64,000 nt of DNA. It comes from Cycas panzhihuaensis. Taxonomy: Eukaryota; Cycadophyta. The stretch lies in contig CM041465.1 in NCBI GenBank assembly GCA_023213395.1, forward strand, positions 30,077,741 through 30,141,740, given 5' to 3'. The notes below the pieces were generated by a model. That model was not told the origin of the DNA and did not search any database. It saw only the letters and a program-made list of their open reading frames with translations. Both the position numbers and the translations under genes were made by a program. Of this stretch, positions 20,438-31,400 are shown one piece after another (the first letter of the stretch is position 1; every line of letters starts with the position of its first letter).

Positions 20438-20997
20438 TTACCATGGTTGAGGAGGCCTTATCTTCATCGTCGATCCTCTCAATGTTAGATCCATCAAAGC
20501 ACAATGGCAAGGTGACCGCTCGTCCTTCTGTTGAGAGTGTAAATGTAAATTTCCCCCAATCCTATATTGCTTTAGTAGCCAGCAACCAGGATCTTCCAAG
20601 TAATGTAAAATAAGTCTTCTTATGATTTTGCATTCAAACCACAACGAAGTCCAATAAGACAGTTATTCCTGACACTGTGACCAGTACATTCATCAAAGTG
20701 CCCATTGGTCTTACTTGCAATTGATTTGCTAACCTTATGGAATACTCTAGGGCAACCACTTCTAGCCTTCCCAACGATATCCATGAGGTCTCTACCAAGA
20801 TATTTACCCCTCGATCTACCATCTACAATAGTTTTGCAGATAGTTGTACCAAAAATGACCATTGGAACCCAAGGATCAACAGTGTCAATTTTCAAGGCTC
20901 CCACCCTTGGTTTTTCAATTTGATCCAGAAGAATTTATTGAAAATACCCAACCTTCCACCACTTGAAAACCGCAACAATTGGAATGGTGACTCCTAA
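20438..20997 (-). pseudogene. Protease region of gypsy M
   Basis: Reads VPMVIFGTTICKTIVDG (Asp-Gly of the protease active-site region), then in a shifted frame VVALEYSIRLANQLQVRPMG, TVSGITVLLDFVVV and WLLATKAI. Elements L and B show homologous blocks (YSLKLANKLLV, FIIVE, LLGCPWLY). A frameshift lies inside the domain. The downstream part at 20438-20580 encodes WGKFTFTLSTEGRAV, matching the WRDITFTL block of L. Confidence 0.7.
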
Positions 20998-21344
20998 TTC
21001 TATAAGTAAGCCCCTAATCAGTTGCAATCTTTACCAAGGATTCAATCCTTCCTTCATTATATCTCCATACTGTTGAACTTCTTGAAAAGTTGGCCTCCTT
21101 TTATATGCTTGTCCTTTGAATTGGCTTGCTTGTCGAATTTCTTCCTATTACACCTCATTCATTGCATCTTGAAGAGCTCTAACCACCTCCTAGGGTCTTT
21201 GTTGTTCTACTGCAAGTTCTGGAAAATTCCCTGCTACAAGAGTTGTTAAAACTTCCCCACTTTGTGTTTACAAGTATGAAGCCTTCTCTTTATCAAGAAT
21301 TTTTGTCACTAAATTGAAAGTTTGAACCTAAGCATTAGGATTTT
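20998..21344 (-). other. Degenerate gag-protease linker of M
   Basis: Lies between the zinc knuckles and protease of M. Broken in all frames and without a recognisable motif. In L the same interval is a lysine-rich linker of about 500 bp. Confidence 0.4.
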
Positions 21345-21710
21345 TTAAGCAATATGTCCATTCGTGATCAAATGGCCTACATTCTTCACAAATATATTCT
21401 CCTCCTTTTTTATCCATAGGACAATCTGACTGATAATGTCCCCATTTCTAGCATAAGTGACATTGAATGGGCTTTGCCTTTCCCTCGTACTATTTCCATG
21501 AACTTTGGTCCATTCTTTGATAAAATGAATCTCTAATCTTAGGTTCACATCCTTGTCCTCTAAGTGACAGTCGAAAATTCTTTGACAACTATAGCACCAT
21601 TTCCCCATTGGTGCTTCCTAATGCTCGTTTCAAATCTGACCTTACTGATTGCAAGGTAGAGGGCACCATACATTCTCCCTTCGTTTCTCTAGGCAAAGGC
21701 ATGCAGGTGC
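21345..21710 (-). pseudogene. gag: Zinc-knuckle region of gypsy M gag
   Basis: Minus strand reads KWCYSCQRIFDCHLED (first knuckle, imperfect), then a second knuckle whose central Cys codon is a stop (CHL[stop]KWGHYQSDC), then CEECRPFDHEWTYC. Knuckle number and spacing resemble the nucleocapsid of L. Several frameshifts. Confidence 0.7.
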
Positions 21711-22870
21711 TCAATCTCTCGATTTTGTTGCAATCCCATTGGTATTGAAACAAGTGGCTACTGTTTCAAGGCTTTGACTTCTCATTTCAAAGCTTCTAAC
21801 TCCAATTTTGATCTCATCTGCGAAGAATGTTAGGAATTGAATCCCATTTGTGATGACTGTGCAGTCCTTGCTAAGGGTTGGACCCCATCTAAAAATTTGC
21901 TCCTTGTTGAAAGTTTGATGTTGATTCCTACAAATTGACTCCAATTTATGAGGCTTGATAGAAGTCAGGTCCAAACTGAAAATTTGACCCCATCTGCATA
22001 GCATGTTACATGTAGTTGTCTTCATTTGATTCTCAAATTTTAATGCCAACTCCCACACTTGATTGTAGTTATTCATTGGATGCAAAGTTACTTTTTCCTT
22101 CAATTGGGGAATCAATCCTTGAACAAAATATTTCAAAGTTAACGTAGGATTGATTGGAGCTATTGGATCCATATTATTTATGATGATTTGTATACGTCCA
22201 TCAAAATCACTTACAAATTCTCTTGGAAGTTGACAAATCTCCTCTAGTGCCTAGAAGATTACCATGAAGTCCCGTAGCTTTTGGAATCGATCCAGAAAAT
22301 AAACTTGTAATCACTCCCATGTTGGATTTTATGTAATAACATATTGATACCATGATAATAACAACTCCTCGTGGGGTTGAGAAAAACCATGCCTTTATCT
22401 CTTCAGCATCATGGATCTTTTTTATTTTTAGAATGTTCGAAAACAATGCCAAATGGTCTCCCGAGTCTCCCAATCCATCAAATTGCAAATTTGCAAAATT
22501 TGTATCATTTTGTATGATTACATAAGGAGTTATAGGTTGTACTCAACCTACTGGAATTGAATTGTTTGTTGATCCTCTTGGCAGTGGTACATTGCCTCCT
22601 CTTGTTCCTCCTCCCACTGGGGTCCTAGCATTTCTAATTGGTGATTGATTACCACCTCCTCCCATTAATGGATGTGTTGACAATCCTCCTAATTGCAATG
22701 GACTACCTCCTCATGAATTCATGGTATTCCCCGTTGGTAGTTGATTATTACCTCCTCCCACTCGAGAGTTCCCAATCATACTTCCTCCTTGACTAGGACT
22801 TCCATCTCTTAATAGGATGAATGGGCCAGATAGAATTGATCCAATAAACCTTTCACCCATTTCTACATAC
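21711..22870 (-). pseudogene. gag: Gag capsid and N-terminus of gypsy M
   Basis: The N-terminus (22500-22870) is Gly/Asn/Pro-rich (NSRVGGGNNQLPTGN and similar). The capsid follows with NLQFDGLGDSGDHLALFSN, LKIKKIHDAEEIKAWFFSTP, INPTLTLKYFVQGLIPQLKE and YNQVWELALKFENQM. The capsid of L shows the same layout (LIDVKKI, EDEIKARFVCTLRG, NYFVRGLNEKL). The Gly/Asn-rich start is unlike the acidic start of L, so the two belong to different subfamilies. Frameshift near 22370 and stops near 22190. Confidence 0.75.
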
Positions 22871-23154
22871 AAGGGATTCTTATGCTAGCTAAAGGGAGTT
22901 TACTCCTCAATAATGGGATGGTCCCACCCTCCATTGGACGTACTATAATTTTCTACTAACATGGAAATGTTCTTATCCTCTAATGTATTTGACTTTATTG
23001 ATGTCTATGTATCCTAGAATGTTGACTATGGACTTTCTTTACCATCAAGGTCTCTTCCTGATGCACACCTTTGATCTTTTCCTAGAATTTTTGTCTGTGT
23101 CTTTGTCTGTGCTTCCACTTCTTGAACTGGGGTTTGCGAAACACAAAAGGGAGA
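22871..23154. other. Junction between gypsy M (-) and gypsy B (+)
   Basis: No coding remnant or LTR end recognised. The M gag start and the B nucleocapsid face away from each other across it. Confidence 0.4.
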
Positions 23155-23530
23155 AATTCAAGAGGCAGAGGTTGAGGTAGAGGGAACAACTTGACTTGAA
23201 CCATCTACACAACCTGTGCAGCTCTAGAAACTTCCAAAAAGAGACTTCCCACGAGGAGATGTTTAGTATGGTTCAAGTTTGGACACTACAAGTTAGAGTG
23301 CCCTGTGGCAAAAGTACATGAAGAATGTCCATACATCTGCAAGAATTATGGGCCAAGTACCCACCCAACAAAAGATTGCGAGGGCAAGGGAAAAGCTATC
23401 AATGTAATGACCATTGTGTCCAACTCTCTTAAAAACATAAATCTACAAGGAAGAAAAGAAAAAGGAAAAGCATGAAGATTACCCCAATTGTAAAGTGGAA
23501 ATTGATTAGTTTGCGGCAGCTAAGAAAACA
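23155..23530 (+). pseudogene. gag: Nucleocapsid part of gypsy B gag
   Basis: A Gly/Arg-rich segment precedes two knuckles: CLVWFKFGHYKLEC, with the second Cys changed to Trp, and CKNYGPSTHPTKDC, with the second Cys changed to Tyr. The text after them (EGKGKAINVMTI) parallels L (CKGKAKATNLMTI). Both knuckles are therefore broken. Confidence 0.75.
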
Positions 23531-24259
23531 TTGGAGGATATTGCCCAGGAAGAAGCAACAAAATCATTACCAATAGGAAAACCAGAAATCAAACAAGTGT
23601 ACAGAAGAAAGTACAAGATCAGAGGACCAAATGAGACTTCAAAATTGGAAGAATCTAGAAATCACCAATGGAAACAATCAGAAAATCGGTTGAATCCTAT
23701 ACTAAAGACGGAGGAGCTGTTGAAGGGACCACCGAAGGAAGATATCCCACAAATGCTAGTAATAGTGAAGAATTTAGCAAAACAACTACAATTAACAATC
23801 CCTTTGGAGCAGGTGATCAAGTGGACTAAAAGCAAGATACTACAACCAACAAAAGTGTCAAAAACTCTCAATAAAGTAAAATTGTCTTGTGACATTAACC
23901 CTTCAATCACTATCGGTATCCTTGGAGAAACATTTCACAACATGATTGGAGATGGAGGTGCAATAGTGAATGAGTTACCCATAGCTACATGGAAAAAACT
24001 AGGTAGCCCTAAGTTGACAGTCACCAATTATTCCTTAAAGCTAGCAAACAAGTTATTGGTGAAACCAATAGGACATCTTATGGATATCAAGGTGAATGTG
24101 GCAAGAATCATAGTGCCAGTGGATTTTACTATTGTGGACACTGTCAAAAACATGGTCACTTACCCAACCCTGCAGATCATGGTTGTATTAAACTGAATGC
24201 TTACAGAGTTGGAAAGACATGACATTTACTTTGATCGATGGAGGCAATGAAGTAATATT
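23531..24259 (+). pseudogene. Protease region of gypsy B
   Basis: An open frame of 221 residues runs from 23531 to 24196. It starts with the linker (KSLPIGKPEIKQVY), then IPQMLVIVKNLAKQLQLTIP, and then the protease: MIGDGGAIVNELPIATWKKL with the catalytic Asp kept, NYSLKLANKLLVKPIGHLMD, IIVPVDFTIVDTV and TYPTL. A frameshift near 24180 moves to WKDMTFTLIDGG. Solo LTR I interrupts at 24260. Confidence 0.75.
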
Positions 24260-24643
24260 TGTTAGAATATAATGTTTAATGTGTGTGTGGTTAAGTAAAA
24301 GTGGGTCCTAGGATTATTAGTCATAGTCCTAAGTCTTAGGGTCAAAGGGTCATTATAATACTATGTAAAAGGATAGAAGTTTATTGGTCAAGTTAGTGGT
24401 GTAATGTTATTGGTCAGGACAAAGGTATTTGTCCCACATGCATTACTTGTGTTGAATAGTCTCCCACCTCTTTGGTATATAAAGGTGGTTGAGGTAGTAT
24501 GTAAAATCATCACATCATCAAGGCTCATATTGAGTCTTTGGTGTTCTTGATATGTTAATGCATTCTGATTATATTGTGTTAATCTTTGGTTGTTGATATC
24601 ATTATTATGGTTGATGAATGTTCTCCATGTTAAAATCTTAACA
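24260..24643 (+). mobile_element. Solo LTR I (384 bp) with TSD ATATT
   Basis: Starts TGTTAGAATATAATG, ends AAAATCTTAACA. ATATT flanks it at 24255-24259 and 24644-24648. TATATAAAGG at about 24476 is a likely TATA box. No internal domain; the family is unlike any other LTR in the window. Size and ends fit a copia-type or TRIM-type LTR. Removing it restores the protease-linker reading of B. Confidence 0.88.
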
Positions 24644-24648
24644 ATATT

Positions 24649-25040
24649 GCCTATGGTAAACAAGGGAAAACATATGGTATAGGTGGTGCCTCATGACGTC
24701 TCTAGCACCACTATGGCTAGTGATGAAACATCCTCAACATTAGATGAAGCAAATCTCTATCATACAGGAAAAGACACCAACACCATGAACAATCTACAAA
24801 AATATGAGCCAAACTATTATGAGGAACTCCAACCAAAAACCACCTCAATTCGACGAAGGAGATCAAGTATTGCTTTACGACAGCAAATTCTAGACCCATT
24901 CAAGAAAATTGAAAGTAAGATGGTTAGGTCCATCCAAGGTGGACAAAAATCTTTGAGAATAGCTCTGTCCAATTTAAGGGAAATCGATAGATTTAAGCTA
25001 CCGACACTAGTAAATGGCAACATACTAACCTACCATCATT
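24649..25040 (+). pseudogene. Gypsy B: protease linker joined to integrase C-terminus
   Basis: An open frame at 24683-25042 starts in the linker (SSTLDEANLYHTGKD and YEPNYYEELQ, like FDEGNLYRTTEEL in L). After a frameshift near 24845 the integrase C-terminal domain appears: PPQFDEGDQVLLYDSKF and RKLKVRWLGPSKVD. RT, RNase H and the integrase core are missing between them. The join differs from the one in L, which has a long unrelated tail. Confidence 0.75.
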
Positions 25041-25619
25041 AAGGTATCATTTCAATAAAAATTAGTTAATTGTACTATAGCATGTTGCTTGAAATTACGA
25101 ACAATTGAGGCTATCCCGGTGTCGAGGATACAATTCTACCCTCATATATAAAAACAAAAATAGACAAAAAAAAACAGAAGTAAAAAATGGAAAGAAAAAA
25201 AAACGTAACTCAAAATATTGTATGCTCTAGTATCCCTCATGCAATTACCAATACCATTATCAAGGAAATACATTAACACATATAAACATCCAAAAAGTAC
25301 GCAAATTTGAGTGTGAACCAACTGCTTGTATTAATAAAACATGGCACTACATCTGGTCCTCACGCAACTAGATGTAGTCCCAAATGTGGCACAAACCAGA
25401 GGACTTGAATAGAGACAAAATCGATTAAAGTTGTATAGTAAGAGAAGACAGATAGAATTCCTAACCTATGATGTAAGACATGAAGCAATTACATTGTTTA
25501 TACAATACGGATTCAACCATCTTTCTAAACTAACTAATTAATATGTCTAATTAGTCTTAATCCTATTTTAATCCTTATTTTGGTTATAATCCATTAATTG
25601 ATTTCGATCCACAAGTACA

Positions 25620-25830
25620 ATCTAGGTTTTGATTGTAATTCCTAACTACAATTTGAGTGGTGCTTCTACTTCTTGGTTGCAATCTCTATTGTGATTGCAC
25701 TTTTTTGTTGCAATCTGACTTCTGATTGTAGTTGTTGGTTGCAATCCTAATTGTGATTATAATTACTAGTTGTAATATGGCTTCTAGTTGTACCTATTGT
25801 TGCAATCCTGACCATAATTATAATCAGATC
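25620..25830 (+). repeat. Diverged tandem array of TTG(C/T)AATC-type units
   Basis: Repeated short elements such as GGTTGCAATC, TTGTTGCAATCTG, GATTGTAGTTG and TAGTTGTAAT alternate with GTGATT at 20-35 bp spacing. Period irregular. Confidence 0.6.
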
Positions 25831-25948
25831 ACTAATTATACCTCTTAAATACTTCTTTTGCTTTATTTATCAAAATTGTCACACACAAATATCATACATT
25901 TAAGCAAGATCATGGACAAAAAGCATATGGCAAAATATTATATTAAAT

Positions 25949-25971
25949 AAATATATATATATATATATATA
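25949..25971. repeat. (AT)n microsatellite
   Basis: About 11 AT repeats followed by AATAAAATAAAATAAAAC. Confidence 0.9.
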
Positions 25972-26499
25972 ATAAAATAAAATAAAACAATATGAAAATA
26001 GAAATAGAAATTTGATGAAGAGATACAAAAAAACAATATTAAGTGGGAAAAGAATTTTAGCAAAAAGAAGTGAAAAATAAGAATTTTTACTGATCGCTCC
26101 ATTCAAGCACACTACGTTTTGCAAATTTAGAACATGAATGGGAATGAACAAGTTAAAGGATTGCATAGCAAACGTTTACACTATGCATTCCTTCTCACAT
26201 CCTAACCGAGGAATTTACGCAGAAAAACAAGAGATATAAAATGGATAATATCTCATTCTTACCATCCAAAGAAAGAAGAACCCTAACAGACCAAGATCAA
26301 AGCTCGAGAAAGAAATTGTAGTAGAATTGAAGCTCGCAGTAAAGTGCATTCTCAACAGTGAATGTAAGGAACACTTACAATAGCACGCAACCCACAATAC
26401 ATCCTATCACAAGAATGAACTTAAATCTACATATTTTATTGCTAATCTCCTGCATTGCACTTTGTTCCTATTACATTTCAATTGTTATTCCATCCATTA

Positions 26500-26587
26500 G
26501 TATGACCACATGCTAAAATTAAAAACAGTAGGTGTTCAAGAAACACACTTGCCCAAACTGAAAATAGAGTTGGACAGAATACCCTCT
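26500..26587 (+). pseudogene. Extra ORF (aORF) of gypsy B, start
   Basis: Reads VGVQETHLPKLKIELDRIPS, against MAGCQEIFLPKLKKEFDELP in element A. Copia C inserts after the Ser codon; the protein resumes at 55834 with TFRGKVKQARWGE. This continuity is the main proof that C was inserted into B. Confidence 0.75.
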
Positions 26588-26897
26588 TGTTGATATTCAT
26601 AACTTTGGCTATGAGCCTCCCCTTAAAATTTTGTATTATATTAGACATTAGGATTATTTAATTATTTTGTGAGTGATGAGTCATTGGGGGTTACAACTCT
26701 CGCATCACATATCACCTAGTTAGGGATTAGATTCTTTTTAGAACTTGTATTTATGCACATACTGTGCACAATTGAAGTTAAGGAGAGATGATTTTACTTT
26801 GAGATTGTATCATTAATATGAATGTAATTTTCATGTTAAATTGATAGTGAATCCAGTAAAGTTAGGTCTCCATTCCTATTAGATTTAATGTTTAACA
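26588..26897 (+). repeat. 5' LTR of copia C
   Basis: Starts TGTTGATATTCATAAC; likely ends TTTAACA at 26897, a few bases before the PBS. Matches the 3' LTR at 55417-55833 over its length except for a duplication there. Confidence 0.8.
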
Positions 26898-26904
26898 ATT
26901 TACA

Positions 26905-26916
26905 TGGTATCAGAGC
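26905..26916 (+). promoter_or_regulatory. Primer-binding site of copia C
   Basis: TGGTATCAGAGC, exact complement of the 3' end of plant initiator tRNA-Met, the standard primer of plant copia elements. Confidence 0.9.
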
Positions 26917-28083
26917 AAGTTTTTAGTGTTGTATTACTATTTAGGAAGTTGAATAATTCACTTTTTAATAGATTTTATAGAATGTTCAATGTTGTAAGTT
27001 ATAAGTTTTTGTGTAGAGGCGCTCTCTTATAACTATTGTTTTCAAACACAGTCATCTAAGTACTATTGAGCTGACAAAACTAGTTTTTTCTTCAAGGGGG
27101 AGTAGCCATTAATAGGCTGCAAATGCTTGTTTGATAAAATTTAATGGTATAATTTATTCACTAATTGAAGATACTTGTTCAACATGATTCATTACATTTT
27201 TTTTTCTCTGCACTGAACTCTATAATGTTTATTGTATAAATCTTTTTTATTATCTTACATGCATTTGTTAATCACTGACATGTAGATAGATTGAGTGCTT
27301 TTTGGCTTGAATTTTAGTGCTTTGTTTATTGAGCAGATTATACATTGTTCTAATAGTAACATGCAAGGCTTGAATACAAACATGCACGCATAAACAAAGA
27401 CGTGTAAATTGGATAGAAGATAGACAAACAGGTAGACAGACACCTTCTACAAGACAAATGACATGTAGGCTCAGAAAACAACATGCAAATAGACATCAAA
27501 GAGTATGCACCTACATGCAGACAATGAGCAATAAAAAAATTGATCTCTGTTGAAAGATTGAGTAATAATCCTCTATTGAACACTATATACAATGATTAAA
27601 TGGATAACAAACACCAAAGTGATTAACATCCTCCATTGAAGTGACTAAGAACAGAAAGAAGAATCTCTGTTGAAAATGACAAAATATTGAAAAGCAATGA
27701 AAAACCTTGATCAAAGTGAAGTGTAACACCGAAATGATAAAGTGATTGAAATATATTAAAAAAGGATTATTTTTACAAACTTTACAAAAGGTGTAAAGAT
27801 TAAAATGGGCATATTCTTGAAGAATATCCCAAAATACATAAAGTGAATTTTGAACTTTATGGAAAAAAACACAAAATTTTTCATATTCATTGGTCATACG
27901 ACCTGCGCAACCTATGGCAATCTCAAGAGCTTGTTTCTCAATCGTTCAACCACAAAATCACAATCTGAGACAATTACCTGTCTCACAGCAAACCAGGGAA
28001 CCCATTAGAACCTTCATTTAGAGAAAATTTTGATTTTTTAAGTCCACACAGTCAAAGAGGGTTGCACACCCAAATGGAGGCGC
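26917..28083 (+). other. Leader of copia C, first part
   Basis: AT-rich, no ORF of note. Continues at 42335 on the other side of element D. Plant copia leaders are usually shorter; the total here is about 2.1 kb, so it may hold further unrecognised insertions. Confidence 0.6.
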
Positions 28084-28429
28084 AGTTAGGGAACATGAAT
28101 TCACACATATATGCTCCTATCTACAAATTCTTTAACCATACACAACAAGCAAACAAAGATATACACAGAATACAAATGCACAGTACACAAGATTTACCTA
28201 GGAAACCCTTTTGGAAAAAAACCCACCACAAAAGATCCTTTGGATCACATTGATTACACTTGCTTGAATTGATTGATATACAAGGGCTCTAGGATATAGA
28301 TATCCTTCCAAGAGGGGTCACACAACAAGGGTTGTGACCCTCTAATATTTTGCACCATTTCGATAATCATGATTAGTTAAACCACATTAACATTAACCAG
28401 TGGCTTAACAAGCAACTGCCATGTTAACA
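28084..28429 (-). repeat. 3' LTR of copia D
   Basis: About 346 bp. The outer end reads AGTTAGGGAACATG where the 5' LTR has TGTTAGAGAACATG. The inner end GCCATGTTAACA borders the purine tract. Confidence 0.88.
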
Positions 28430-28442
28430 TCCCCCCTTAATG
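28430..28442 (-). promoter_or_regulatory. Polypurine tract of copia D
   Basis: Minus strand CATTAAGGGGGGA directly before the LTR start TGTTAACATGG. Primes plus-strand DNA synthesis. Confidence 0.85.
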
Positions 28443-28749
28443 TGAATGTGGGGAACTTGCAACTTACAGTAGTTGTGTTATCACGAAGGCTAGGGCTATC
28501 CTGCCACTTCTTTATCCTTGTCGATACATCCCCTCTCAAGGATAACATCGGTGAGTCTTAATCTTGTACATATCTTTGTGAATTGATCCTCAATAAGCGC
28601 CTTGGTGAAGATGTCCACAAGTTGATATTCACTCGAACAATAGTCGACCTGCAATTTCCCTAACTTGATCTTTCACAAATGTAGTGGTGTTGTATTTCAA
28701 TGTGATTTGTATGAGCATGAAACTCTACATTCTTTGATAAGTGCATGGT

Positions 28750-30110
28750 ACTCTGATTATTGACAAAAATAATTAGAATACTTCAAGAAATTCTTAGAGA
28801 CCTTGCAACCATACAGCTTCCATCGCACCAGCACTGAGTCCTTGATATTCTGCCTCTGTAGAAGATAGCACCACTTTTTGTTGCTTCTTTGACTGCCATG
28901 AAACACATCCATTACCGACACCAAAGATGTATCCAGCAGTGGACTTTTAATTGTATGAACCTCCTCCCCAATCAACCTTATATCTTCACCACGATGGTAT
29001 TCGAGACCAAGATTGAGTGTCCCCTTCAAATACATCAGAAACCGCATCGCGGTAACCAAATGTGGCTCCTGAGGATTTTGCATGTATCGAGAAACCAATC
29101 CAACAACATAGGCGATATATGGTCTAGTGTGAGTCAAATAGATTAGACTCCCTACCAACTGGCGATACTTCGTTCCATCTATAGAGAGTTTGGCCATATC
29201 TTTCTGCAATCTTGTGCCTTTAATACATGGTGTTACAGCCAATTTGCAATTCTGCATCCCAAACTTCTCTAGTAGGTTCTTCATTTACTGCGTATGCAAC
29301 AACACAATTGAATCTTCCATTTGCATAATTTGAATGCCCAAGAGGTAGTGAAATCTCCCGAGGTCTGTCATGTCAAAAGTAGTTCTCAAATTGGACTTGA
29401 CTCCTACAATAGTCTTATTACAATTGCTTCTGATGATTAAATCATCCACGTACACCACAATAGCTACTATTGAGGTTTATCTCCTTTTCACATACAAATT
29501 CGAGTCGAGATCTAAAACAACAAATCCTTCAACTTTCAACTTGGCATCCATCTTCCCATACCGAGCATGGGGTGCTTGTTTCAACCCATAGAGTGATTTT
29601 CTCAATCAGCATACAAGATGCTCTTAGCCTTCCTTAATGAATCTTAAAGGCTACAACATATATATCTCCTCCTTTAGATCTCTGTTAAGAAACACAAACT
29701 TGATGTCCATCAGGTGTAACTCCCAACCATAAGCAACTACTAAGGAAATGATCAATCAAACCATCGTTATCATGGAGACTTGTGCAAATGTCTCCTCATA
29801 ATCAATTCCTTCCTTTTGTTTAAACCCCTAAGCAATAAGCCTGGCCTTGCACTTGTCCACCTCACCATCAAAGCAAAGCTTAGTCTTGTAGACCCACTTG
29901 CATCCAACAAGGTTCTTCGTCGGAGGGAGCGGAACCAAATCCTATGTGTCATTCTTCATGAGCGGACCATACTCCTCTTCCATTGCAACTCTCCATCATG
30001 GATCACCTTTCGCTTCATCATACAAATTAGGATCACAGGAGTTGTTGATATCTACTAGTAGATTTCAACTAGCATGTTGACTTCTTGTTCTTCTCTCATC
30101 ATCAAGGGTA
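28750..30110 (-). pseudogene. Reverse transcriptase and RNase H of copia D
   Basis: A 175-residue frame (28757-29284) covers the RT end and RNase H start: MQNCKLAVTPCIKGTRLQKD, LVGSLIYLTHTRPYIAYVVG, FLMYLKGTLNLGLEYHRGED. RT proper (29290-30050) is read in several frames, with motifs like those of F (AW/GLKQAP region near 29570, YVDDLII region near 29450). Frameshifts and stops throughout. Confidence 0.8.
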
Positions 30111-30389
30111 TGCATCGCCACTCCAAAATCTTCAATCGTCTTCCTTGCCCATAGCAGTATAGAAGGACCAATTGCTAGAGGTGCTCCTTCATGTGGTGGC
30201 TCTTCACTTTTACTCACTCCACTTGGCCCTACTTCCTAATGTATTCCAATGACTGGCTCATCGCCGTCTTCGCTTGATGAATTCAACAATAAAAGTAGTG
30301 GGGGGTAAAAAGGCTCTTCTGATGATTTTTCAGCATCATACGCCAATGACTCATCAAATTTTACATCCCAACTAATCACAATCTTTCTC

Positions 30390-31400
30390 CCCTACAGATC
30401 CCACAGTCCGTAAGCTTTATTTTGATCATTATACCCCCCAAAAATACACTTCAGACTCTTTCGATCCAACTTGTTACGAGTGTCGTCTAGGATGTGTGCA
30501 TATCCAATGCACCCAAAAGTTTTCAAATGGCTAATGACAAGTTTTCGACCGGTCCATTTTTCTTCAAGGGTCATGCTATGAACTGTTTAAGTGGGTACTT
30601 AGTTTAAAATGTAATCAACAGTCGCCACAGCCTCTGCCCAAAACATTGATAGCAAGTTTTTAGAGTGCACCATACACCTTGCCATCTCCATCATGGTATG
30701 ATTCTTTCTTTTAGCAACTCCATTTTGTTGTGGAGTACACAAAACCATAAATTCCCGTTTTATACCATGATCTTAGAAAAATTGATTAAGTGCATAATTG
30801 TCGTACTCCTTGCCATTATCACTTTGTAATGTCTTAATTTTCTTTTTTATTTCATTCTCACCCATCGCTTTCCAATCACAAAAATGATCAAATACATCTA
30901 ACTTATTCTTTAGGAAGTATACCCAAGCTTTCTTGGTGTAATCATCTACAAACACTAAGGTGTAACGAGCTCTTGATATTGAGGGGTTTGGGAGCAGACC
31001 CATTACATATGTATGCACAAGTTACAACTTCTCCTTGGCTCTCCAAGCATTCTTCCAAGCAAAAGGATAGCGACGATGCTTTCCATGCATGCACCCTTCA
31101 TAAACACCATATGAAAATGAAACAAATGGCAATCCTTCCACCATCTTCAAACTCTTCAGTAGTGCGATACTTCTATAATTAAGGTGTCCTAAGCGATCAT
31201 GCCATAGTTTGCTCATATCATCTACGCTCGGAACGAAGGTGTAAGACTTCTTCTGAGATTGAAACTTCTCAAACACCCAAAAGGTATCTCTGACCTTTCC
31301 AGTAGCAATGAGAGAGAAATTCTGCTTCAGATCCTTAATTAGGCATCTATCACAATACAGCTCCACCTTCATACCTTGTTTATAGATTTCTTAGCTTGAA
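30390..31400 (-). pseudogene. Integrase of copia D
   Basis: From right to left: zinc region LWHDRLGHLNYRSIALLK and CMHGKHRRYPF (31022-31372), core start ARYTLVFVDDYTKKAWVYFL, LQSDNGKEYDNYALNQFF (30773-31018), TPQQNGV region near 30730, and MTLEEKWTGRKLVISHLKTF plus the GKR-like LKCIFGGYN (30392-30574). Broken by at least three frame changes. Integrates the DNA copy; inactive here. Confidence 0.82.

Larger units (their letters stand above)
16673..22870 (-). mobile_element. Ty3/gypsy element M, minus strand, LTRs not placed
   Basis: Reading leftward from about 22870: gag N-terminus, capsid, zinc knuckles, protease, a gag-like segment, pol linker, RT, RNase H and integrase ending at about 16673. 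The domain order shows the orientation. All coding parts hold stops and frameshifts. No LTR pair could be recognised. The right side runs within ~300 bp into the + strand gypsy B, so M may be inserted in B or the two may be joined by deletion. Confidence 0.75.
25041..26499 (+). other. Spacer of gypsy B between integrase and extra ORF
   Basis: Starts with the post-integrase segment shared with A and L (TGTACTATAGCATGTTGCTTG). The rest is AT-rich with no convincing gene. It holds a run of diverged TTGCAATC-type repeats (about 25620-25830) and an AT dinucleotide tract (25949-25971). Confidence 0.55.

Noticed and set aside
26905-26916. tRNA fragment at TGGTATCAGAGC
   Set aside because: It is a retrotransposon primer-binding site beside an LTR; no tRNA fold around it.
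27255-27897. Hydrophobic minus-strand ORFs in the C leader
   Set aside because: Hydrophobicity follows from AT-rich sequence; no conserved motif or initiation context.
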